NCBI RefSeq assembly: GCF_004345705.1
Contig: NZ_SLWV01000045.1
Location: 1 to 15,375, forward strand
Reading direction: 5' to 3'
DNA: 15,375 nucleotides
DNA from: Marinisporobacter balticus
GTDB taxonomy: Bacteria; Bacillota; Clostridia; Peptostreptococcales; Thermotaleaceae
Under the pieces are notes generated by a model. The model saw only the letters and a list, made by a program, of their open reading frames with translations. It searched no databases and was not told the DNA's origin. Each line of letters begins with the position of its first letter. Positions within the stretch are counted from its first letter, which is position 1. Shown here in pieces: positions 1 to 5,192 of this stretch. Both the position numbers and the translations under genes were made by a program.

Positions 1-109
1 TAGAAAGTAAATTGATTTTTAAAGTCATCTTCAATGGCTTGTTTGCTATGCCCATAAACTTATTGGACTGTTATCTTGATATATTTCAGACTTTCACCTC
101 ATCTATATT
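1..109. other. Window edge, no supported gene
   Basis: The 109 bp downstream of the GltS-like gene contain no intact frame. A short open minus-strand stretch runs to the edge (encoding ...VYGHSKQAIEDDFKNQF), but it has no start or ribosome binding site in view and is too short to identify. Confidence 0.3.
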
Positions 110-1288
110 TTATAACATTTTTACGAAGATTCCTGCAATGATAACAGAAGCAATCGTTACCGTTGTAAAACCTCCTACAAGCATTTTAGGAAGCATATCT
201 TCTAATACAAATTCCTTTTCTTCCTCTGTTTTACATACAGCTTTTACTGCTTCAATTGTTAAAATATAATCTGCTGGAAATCCAAATAGTGCTGTTAATG
301 CTACTGAAAATGCCATTTCTTTTGAATATCCTAGTAACTTTCCTGCTAACGTTGATAAAATTGCCATACCAATTACCCCTAATACAATAATTCCTAGAAG
401 AGGTCCTACAATTTCACCAAGCATTGCTGGTGTTGCTTTTGACAAACTCGCAAAGATGAATGCCATAAGAACCGTCATCATCCATCCAAAGGCATTGGCT
501 TTATTTAATGCCCTTTCTTCAAGAAATCCTATTTGACATGCCAAAACACCAAATATTAGACAAACAACAAATTCATTTAAATGAATATAAGGTGCGGCAA
601 AATGTGCAAGACATGCAACAATACCTAACTTTAAAAGAATAAAATAAGAAGTTTGATATTTCTCAGATAATGATGGAATAAGCTTTTTCTTACCTAATCC
701 TTCTTCTTTACTTTTTTCTATTATTTGTTCATTATCTTTTTTATCTTTAAAAACATTTGATAACCTTTTTGCTTCTTTTTTTAAGCATAATGCTGTTATA
801 GGATATCCTATAAAACCCTGCATAATATACATGCAAGTTGCAAGTACTGCCAAGCTTGTCAACCCCAAATCATTTGCTGCACTAGACATAAGGATTGACG
901 CTACAACTCCTCCAGTAAGTGGTGGTGTTGCTACAATAACTGTTTTCGCTCCAAAGAATGCTTTACCAATTGTTAAGGTCATTGCACATACACCTAATAT
1001 ACCCATCATAGCAATTACTACGGTTTTCCACTGTGATAGTAATTCCCTAACACTCATTAAAGTTCCCATATGCGTTAATAATAAGTACATAGATACATAA
1101 ACAACTGGTTTTACAAAAGAACCTTGATCAATTAAATCTTTAGGAAAAACAGTCCAAAACCCAATCAAAAATAAAACTGCTGAAACAAATACCGATGGAA
1201 CAAATGCTTTTGTTTTTGTGGATACAATTTCTCCAATGGTCAATACCAAAAGAATAATCGTGAATGCTACGATAACACTTAATATCAT
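110..1288 (-). CDS. GltS-like (Na+/glutamate symporter-type) membrane transporter, substrate unknown
   Basis: A 392-residue polytopic membrane protein with about ten hydrophobic segments split by a charged cytoplasmic loop (residues ~175-215, rich in Lys/Glu). Each half carries a Gly/Pro/Thr-rich re-entrant-like motif: TPPLTGGVVAS in the first half, and GFPADY followed by VGGFTTVTIAS near the C-terminus. This two-fold repeat with glycine-rich loops is the pattern of the ESS (glutamate:sodium symporter, COG0786) and related secondary carriers. I recognise the fold type rather than a named member, so the substrate is open; an amino acid or small carboxylate is my inference. The start is fixed by a GGGGGAGG ribosome binding site 5 nt upstream. 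It is divergent from the glycine riboswitch operon, with a ~145-nt 5' leader after its promoter. No clear terminator follows the stop. Confidence 0.6.
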   Translation of the reverse strand: MILSVIVAFTIILLVLTIGEIVSTKTKAFVPSVFVSAVLFLIGFWTVFPKDLIDQGSFVKPVVYVSMYLLLTHMGTLMSVRELLSQWKTVVIAMMGILGVCAMTLTIGKAFFGAKTVIVATPPLTGGVVASILMSSAANDLGLTSLAVLATCMYIMQGFIGYPITALCLKKEAKRLSNVFKDKKDNEQIIEKSKEEGLGKKKLIPSLSEKYQTSYFILLKLGIVACLAHFAAPYIHLNEFVVCLIFGVLACQIGFLEERALNKANAFGWMMTVLMAFIFASLSKATPAMLGEIVGPLLGIIVLGVIGMAILSTLAGKLLGYSKEMAFSVALTALFGFPADYILTIEAVKAVCKTEEEKEFVLEDMLPKMLVGGFTTVTIASVIIAGIFVKML

Positions 1289-1440
1289 TACTCCTCCCCC
1301 TTTATGATCATCTAAATATAGCCCATATATATAAGCTTTTTTCTCTTATATCTAATCGAAATAAAAATGATTTGTATATTTTTCTTTCCTTTATCACTTT
1401 AACAAATTAATACTTTTATGTATAAATATTCATTGTTGTA

Positions 1441-1469
1441 ATATTACCAATATTTTCGAAATATGTCAA
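1441..1469 (-). promoter_or_regulatory. sigma-A promoter for the GltS-like transporter
   Basis: On the minus strand a perfect -35 TTGACA (1469-1464) is followed after exactly 17 bp by TAATAT (1446-1441). Transcription would start near 1434 and leave a ~145-nt leader before the ATG at 1288. The match is close enough to consensus to make this a strong promoter unless it is repressed, and it sits inside an inverted repeat described separately. Confidence 0.75.
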
Positions 1470-1486
1470 TATGTTTCGAAAATATT
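1449..1486. promoter_or_regulatory. 13-bp inverted repeat, probable repressor operator
   Basis: AATATTTTCGAAA (1449-1461) and its exact reverse complement (1474-1486) are separated by 12 bp. Each arm is itself centred on TTCGAA, with the two centres 20 bp apart, close to two helical turns. One arm lies in the spacer of the transporter promoter and the other just upstream of its TTGACA box, so a bound dimer or tetramer would block RNA polymerase. The arms resemble a CodY box (TTTTCnGAAAA) but lack the central base, so I do not assign CodY. The regulator is unknown. Confidence 0.6.
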
Positions 1487-1572
1487 TTGAATCTGCCTAC
1501 CTCATTTTTAAGCTTTCTAACTAAATCTATTTTGTTTTATTCTTTGTCTTTATTAATTTTGAAAATTTTTAG

Positions 1573-1602
1573 TTGCTTTTTGTAATGTCTTTGTGTTAGA
1601 AT
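1573..1602 (+). promoter_or_regulatory. Promoter of the glycine riboswitch operon
   Basis: TTGCTT (1573-1578), an 18-bp spacer and TAGAAT (1597-1602). The -10 is preceded by TGt, an extended -10 element. The predicted start near 1609 falls just before the first structured bases of the riboswitch (1621), which supports the placement. Confidence 0.55.
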
Positions 1603-1620
1603 AATTTACATAATTTCATA

Positions 1621-1742
1621 GCTTCGGATGAAGATAACGGAAGATTTTCGACCGTTATTGGACGAACCTCTGGAGAGACTCAAAAGAGCACCGAAGGGGA
1701 AAGCCAAATTTTTGGCGAAACTCTCAGGTAAAAGGACAGGGG
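1621..1742 (+). promoter_or_regulatory. Glycine riboswitch (single aptamer with 5' vestigial aptamer)
   Basis: The conserved glycine aptamer core is directly readable: GGAGAGACTC (1672-1681), CACCGAAGGGG (1689-1699), a stem GCCAAA/TTTGGC (1703-1716), then GAAACTCTCAGGTAAAAGGA (1717-1736). P1 pairs CCTCTG (1667-1672) with CAGGGG (1737-1742), P2 pairs GAGAG (1673-1677) with CTCTC (1721-1725), and P3a pairs CTC/GAG around AAAA. Only one aptamer is present. Upstream is a hairpin ATAACGG/CCGTTAT (1634-1658) where a tandem switch would have its first aptamer, the layout described for type-2 singlets with a ghost aptamer. It precedes an intrinsic terminator and the ACT/UPF0210 genes. Terminator-linked glycine switches such as B. 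subtilis gcvT turn genes on with glycine, and the same is inferred here. Confidence 0.93.
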
Positions 1743-1816
1743 ATTTTAATAAAATAAAGAGTAGTACCATTTGATTTATTTCATGGTATCTTCTTTCATT
1801 TAAAATCTTGCTTTCT

Positions 1817-1848
1817 AGAGACGAATTATCTTCATTTCGTCTCTTTTT
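1817..1848 (+). terminator. Riboswitch expression-platform terminator
   Basis: A perfect 9-bp stem AGAGACGAA (1817-1825) / TTCGTCTCT (1836-1844) with a 10-nt loop, followed by TTTT. It lies between the glycine aptamer and the ACT gene, so read-through would control the operon. Between aptamer and terminator, TACCAT/ATGGTA (1765-1787) forms a hairpin, enclosed by GATTTTAA (1742-1749) pairing with TTAAAATC (1800-1807). That outer stem shares bases 1740-1742 with P1, so it could compete with the glycine-bound aptamer. No clean antiterminator could be assigned by eye. Confidence 0.8.
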
Positions 1849-1896
1849 CATTTTAAGATTCGATACAATTTACACTAAAAGAGGAGATGATTTTTA

Positions 1897-2169
1897 ATGA
1901 AATCAGTTGTTACAGTAATTGGGAAGGATAAAATAGGAATTATCGCAAAAGTTTCTTCTGTATTAGCAGAAAACCATATTAATATTTCGGATATTAGTCA
2001 AACTATTTTACAGGATTACTTTACTATGATTATGATTGTAGATTTAACAAAAGCAAGTAGTAATTTTAAGACGATACAAAATAAACTTGAAGCTGTTGGA
2101 CAAGATATTGGTATATCTATCAAAATACAACATGAGAATATTTTTAATTCAATGCACAAAATTTCATAA
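1897..2169 (+). CDS. ACT domain-containing protein, UPF0237 family
   Basis: A 90-residue protein consisting of one ACT domain. Its N-terminus (VTVIGKDKIGIIAKVSSVLAE) has the usual beta strand, Gly/Asp-rich turn and first helix, followed by NINISDISQT and a hydrophobic strand MIMIVDL. ACT domains bind small ligands, often amino acids, and regulate partner enzymes. Free-standing ACT proteins of this family are typically encoded directly before a UPF0210 protein, as here (15 nt from stop to the next ATG). The start has a GAGGAG site at ideal spacing. Transcription is under the glycine riboswitch, so glycine is a natural candidate ligand; that is inference, not seen in the sequence. Confidence 0.9.
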   Translation: MKSVVTVIGKDKIGIIAKVSSVLAENHINISDISQTILQDYFTMIMIVDLTKASSNFKTIQNKLEAVGQDIGISIKIQHENIFNSMHKIS

Positions 2170-2184
2170 TAGGAGATGAAGCAT

Positions 2185-3543
2185 ATGCATAATTTTAATA
2201 ATATAATGGAAACGATTCAAATGATTGAAAAAGAAAAATTAGATATTCGAACCATTACCATGGGCATATCTTTACTAGATTGTTGTGATTTTGATGGAAA
2301 AAAATCAAGAACAAAAATTTATGACAAGATCACAAAATATGCCCAAAATTTAGTTAAAGTAGGAGAAGACATTGAATCAGAAATAGGCATCCCTATTATT
2401 AACAAAAGAATATCTGTAACACCCATCGCCCTTATTGCGCAGGCAAGTAATGATAAAGATTATGTAGCATTCGCAAAAATACTTGATGAAGCAGCTAAAG
2501 CAGTAGGTGTAAACTTTATTGGTGGGTTTTCAGCCCTTGTACATAAAGGATATTCAAAAGGAGACAAAATCCTTATAGATTCCATACCCGAAGCGCTATC
2601 TGTTACTGAAAGGGTATGTTCTTCAGTAAACATTGGCAATACAAGATCAGGAATTAATATGGATGCTGTACGGGATATGGGCAAAATCATCAAAAGAACA
2701 GCTTATCTTACGAGAGAAAATAATAGTATTGGATGTGCAAAACTCGTAGTTTTTGCCAATGCTGTAGAAGATAATCCTTTTATGGCTGGAGCCTTTCATG
2801 GCGTTGGAGAAGCTGAATCTATCATAAATGTTGGTGTAAGCGGTCCTGGTGTTGTCAAAGCAGCCCTTGAAAAAGTAAAAGGTGAAAGTTTTGATATTGT
2901 TGCAGAAACCATCAAAAAAACTGCTTTTAAGCTAACTAGAGTTGGTGAATTAGTAGCAAGAGAAGCTTCAAAACGACTAGATGTTCCCTTTGGCATACTC
3001 GATTTATCCCTTGCCCCAACCCCTGCTATAGGAGATAGTGTGGGAAGAATTTTAGAAGAAATGGGTATTGAAAGCTGTGGAGGCCATGGTACTACAGCAG
3101 CTCTAGCTCTCTTGAATGATGCTGTCAAAAAAGGTGGCGTTATGGCATCTTCTCATGTAGGAGGCTTAAGTGGCGCTTTCATTCCTGTAAGTGAGGATGA
3201 AGGCATGATTAATGCTGTACAGCTTGGTTCTCTGAATATAGAAAAACTTGAAGCCATGACATGCGTCTGCTCTGTAGGTCTTGATATGATTGCAATACCT
3301 GGAGATACGCCTGATACGACGATATCAGCCATTATAGCAGATGAGGCAGCGATTGGCGTTATAAACAATAAAACAACTGCTGTACGATTGATTCCAGTTT
3401 TCGGAAAAACGGTTGGTGATGAAGCTGAATTTGGAGGGCTTTTAGGAAGAGCTCCTATTATGGCTGTAAGTAAGTTTTCAAGTAGTGATTTTGTAAACAG
3501 AGGTGGAAGAATTCCAGCGCCAATTCATAGTTTTAAAAATTAG
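2185..3543 (+). CDS. UPF0210 (DUF711, 'PFL family') protein, function unknown
   Basis: A 452-residue soluble protein that I recognise as UPF0210/DUF711, close to the usual ~450 residues. Conserved-looking stretches are the N-terminal DIRTITMGISLLDC, ISVTPIALIAQAS, FIGGFSALVHKG, AGAFHGVGEAES, GHGTTAALALLNDAVKKGG, and the C-terminal PVFGKTVGDEAEFGGLLGRAPIM. Some databases call the family 'PFL' from weak resemblance to pyruvate formate-lyase, but no glycyl-radical motif is evident, and its reaction is not established. An ATG at 2176 lies in frame but overlaps the AGGAG site (2171-2175); the ATG at 2185 sits 9 nt from that site and is preferred. It is the last gene of the riboswitch operon. Confidence 0.9.
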   Translation: MHNFNNIMETIQMIEKEKLDIRTITMGISLLDCCDFDGKKSRTKIYDKITKYAQNLVKVGEDIESEIGIPIINKRISVTPIALIAQASNDKDYVAFAKILDEAAKAVGVNFIGGFSALVHKGYSKGDKILIDSIPEALSVTERVCSSVNIGNTRSGINMDAVRDMGKIIKRTAYLTRENNSIGCAKLVVFANAVEDNPFMAGAFHGVGEAESIINVGVSGPGVVKAALEKVKGESFDIVAETIKKTAFKLTRVGELVAREASKRLDVPFGILDLSLAPTPAIGDSVGRILEEMGIESCGGHGTTAALALLNDAVKKGGVMASSHVGGLSGAFIPVSEDEGMINAVQLGSLNIEKLEAMTCVCSVGLDMIAIPGDTPDTTISAIIADEAAIGVINNKTTAVRLIPVFGKTVGDEAEFGGLLGRAPIMAVSKFSSSDFVNRGGRIPAPIHSFKN

Positions 3544-3569
3544 TATTTTAGCAATCGAATCTACAAAAT

Positions 3570-3599
3570 ATAAGCTAGGTGAAAACTCACCTAGCTTAT
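3570..3599. terminator. Bidirectional hairpin between convergent genes
   Basis: A perfect 13-bp stem ATAAGCTAGGTGA (3570-3582) / TCACCTAGCTTAT (3587-3599) with a 4-nt loop. It sits between the stop of the UPF0210 gene and the stop of the convergent TM1266-like gene. On the minus strand it is followed by ATTTTGT. The plus strand lacks a clean T-run, so termination is better supported for the minus-strand gene, though the stem would serve both. Confidence 0.7.
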
Positions 3600-3842
3600 C
3601 TATACTTGCATATGATTTACTTTTATTCCTTCTAAACCATTTAATGTATCCATCATATTTTGTATTCTGCCCATATCTGATCTCAAATTTAATGTAATGA
3701 GGCCATGATTGATTTCTTCTGGATCATGAATCCCAAATCTTCCAACAATCAGATCTCCATTTTGAGTTAGAATTTCTTGCATGCGTGGAGCAGAATCTGT
3801 TCTATGATCTACGCTTATACTCATAACACTTAAATTATCCAT
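3600..3842 (-). CDS. TM1266-like small ferredoxin-fold protein (putative iron-only hydrogenase system regulator family)
   Basis: An 80-residue protein with a beta-alpha-beta-beta-alpha-beta pattern. An initial strand LSVMSISVDHR is followed by a helix (MQEILTQNGDLIVGRFGI), a strand LITLNLRS, a helix MGRIQNMMDTLNGL, and the closing strand GIKVNHMQV. This matches the compact ACT/NikR-C-like fold of TM1266, annotated as a putative iron-only hydrogenase system regulator. No hydrogenase or HydEFG gene is in the window, so the hydrogenase link is only a family association. The start follows GGGAGGA at good spacing. It is transcribed alone and terminates at the hairpin immediately after its stop. 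Confidence 0.65.
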   Translation of the reverse strand: MDNLSVMSISVDHRTDSAPRMQEILTQNGDLIVGRFGIHDPEEINHGLITLNLRSDMGRIQNMMDTLNGLEGIKVNHMQV

Positions 3843-4094
3843 ATCTAATCCTCCCTATTACAGTTTCTCTAAATAGTTTCAACCATCCTCAAAAGAAATA
3901 TACCTATTAAAAAATAGTTTGTAAACCGCTCAAAGTATCATATACTATTATTAGCAATCTTTATTACATAATAAGGGATAAAAAAAATAATTAAAATACC
4001 GCACAAGATTAGTGAACTTATTTTTAAATCATCCCTAAAGTTAAAGATAAGCTTTCACTTTCACATAAACTTAAAGATAGGTCAGGTGATACAT
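3843..4094. other. Intergenic region, no gene
   Basis: A 250-bp A+T-rich gap between divergently transcribed genes. It contains a near-direct repeat, GTTAAAGATAAG (from about 4039) and CTTAAAGATAGG (from about 4070), ahead of the Nudix gene. No convincing promoter boxes or structured RNA could be picked out by eye. Confidence 0.4.
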
Positions 4095-4718
4095 ATGGAT
4101 CTTAATTCTATTCAAACAAAAATAAAAAACAGAAAAGCTATTCCTGAAGGAAAATACACATGCTTTTCTGTTTTAGTCCCAATTGTTAAAGTTAAAGATC
4201 AACTTCAACTTTTATTTGAAGTTCGTTCAGAAGATTTAAAAACCCAACCCAATGAAATATGTTTTCCAGGAGGAAAATTAGAAAAAAACGAGTCTACCAA
4301 ACAATGTGCCATTCGAGAAACCTGTGAAGAATTAAATATTTCTCCCGATCATATAGAGATTATGGGGCCTTTAGATTTTTTGGTACTGCCTTATAATCTT
4401 ATACTCTATCCTTTTTTAGGAACAATTTCTGGCATGAATACATCAGATATTCTGTTTAATAGAGATGAGGTATCCAATATTTTTACGGTTCCTATAGACT
4501 TTTTTATTAAAAATAAGCCGACAAAATATTACATAGACCTAAACGCCTCTATGCCTAATAATTTTCCATTTTCTATGATCCCAAGTGGCAAAAGCTATCA
4601 TTGGCGAACAGGAGAATATCCTGTTTTGTTTTATCAATATAAAAACTATGTTATTTGGGGATTAACTGCTAGGATTATCAAAAATTTTGTTAATATTATG
4701 GATGATATGGAATCATAA
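4095..4718 (+). CDS. Nudix hydrolase, CoA pyrophosphatase type
   Basis: A 207-residue Nudix protein. The Nudix box spans residues 60-82: G60, E66, R74-E75 and E78-E79 provide the metal-binding signature, with N81 in place of the usual Gly. Before it lies LLFEVRSEDLKTQPNEICFPGG, close to the UPF0035 motif (LLTxRS...FPGG) that marks enzymes cleaving coenzyme A and its derivatives to 4'-phosphopantetheine and 3',5'-ADP. Length also fits that group. I chose the ATG at 4095, six nt after AGGTG, over an in-frame GTG at 4086 that overlaps the same site. It is a single gene between a divergent neighbour and the unknown small protein. Confidence 0.85.
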   Translation: MDLNSIQTKIKNRKAIPEGKYTCFSVLVPIVKVKDQLQLLFEVRSEDLKTQPNEICFPGGKLEKNESTKQCAIRETCEELNISPDHIEIMGPLDFLVLPYNLILYPFLGTISGMNTSDILFNRDEVSNIFTVPIDFFIKNKPTKYYIDLNASMPNNFPFSMIPSGKSYHWRTGEYPVLFYQYKNYVIWGLTARIIKNFVNIMDDMES

Positions 4719-4805
4719 GTATTGAATGTATACAATTCACAAGCCGTTATGAAAAATACAATTCAATTATACGTTATATGGTATTCATATATAACATATA
4801 TACAT

Positions 4806-4832
4806 GATATAGTATTTGCTGTATACTATATC
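4806..4832. promoter_or_regulatory. 10-bp inverted repeat upstream of a small unknown gene, possible operator
   Basis: GATATAGTAT (4806-4815) and ATACTATATC (4823-4832) are perfect reverse complements around a 7-bp centre. The left arm covers TATAGT (4808-4813), a plausible -10 with TTCATA (4784-4789) 18 bp upstream. The dyad is ~28 bp before the ATG at 4860, so it could be an operator or a weak RNA hairpin. It is A+T-rich, which raises the chance of coincidence. Confidence 0.35.
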
Positions 4833-4859
4833 TATATGATAGTTAGGGGTGAATTACAA

Positions 4860-5192
4860 ATGGATATATCCGTATATGAATACCATTACAAAGAGATTAA
4901 AAATTTAGTAAATACATTGGGTGTTGACGAAGCAGATGATTTACTTAAAAAAGAACTTAGTCATATATCAAAAGCGGTTATGCATACACGAGAAAAGATT
5001 TCAAACATGAAACATACCATAAACAGTACTACAAATAGTGATGAACTCCTTCATCTAAAATACGACATTGAAGATACCACTAATCTTTTAAATACTCTAC
5101 TTGGAAATTTAAAAACTGCTGATGAAAGGTATTTATGCTTTGAAAAATATTTAGCGAACCTACAAAACTTCTGGGAAAACTCGCTGGATTAA
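4860..5192 (+). CDS. Small helical protein of unknown function
   Basis: A 110-residue acidic protein that I do not recognise. It has no signal peptide or membrane segment. Heptad-like Leu/Ile spacing runs across residues ~10-85 (NLVNTLGVDEADDLLKKELSHISKA and LLHLKYDIEDTTNLLNTLL), suggesting an alpha-helical bundle or short coiled coil. The reading frame extends upstream to 4722, but the added 46 residues are low-complexity Tyr/Ile sequence over the promoter region. The ATG at 4860 has AGGGGTGA in front of it and is preferred. Its last 33 bp overlap the 3' end of the convergent SbcC-like gene, so the two genes are transcribed towards each other with no terminator between them. Confidence 0.6.
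   Translation: MDISVYEYHYKEIKNLVNTLGVDEADDLLKKELSHISKAVMHTREKISNMKHTINSTTNSDELLHLKYDIEDTTNLLNTLLGNLKTADERYLCFEKYLANLQNFWENSLD

Noticed and set aside
1..70. Minus-strand open stretch resembling the end of an integrase or peptidase
   Set aside because: Only about 20 residues before the window edge, no start codon with ribosome binding site; cannot be identified honestly.
1449..1486. CodY box reading of the palindrome
   Set aside because: The arms have TTTTCGAAA without the central base of the CodY consensus, so spacing of the half-sites is wrong.
1606..1851. 81-codon minus-strand frame
   Set aside because: It lies antisense to the glycine riboswitch and terminator; the RNA structure explains the sequence, and the peptide has no family resemblance.
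3503..3697. 64-codon plus-strand frame
   Set aside because: Overlaps the end of the UPF0210 gene, the terminator hairpin and the TM1266-like gene; a by-product of those features.
4722..4859. 46-codon N-terminal extension of the small helical protein
   Set aside because: Covers the promoter/dyad region, is Tyr/Ile low complexity, and a good ribosome binding site precedes the internal ATG at 4860.
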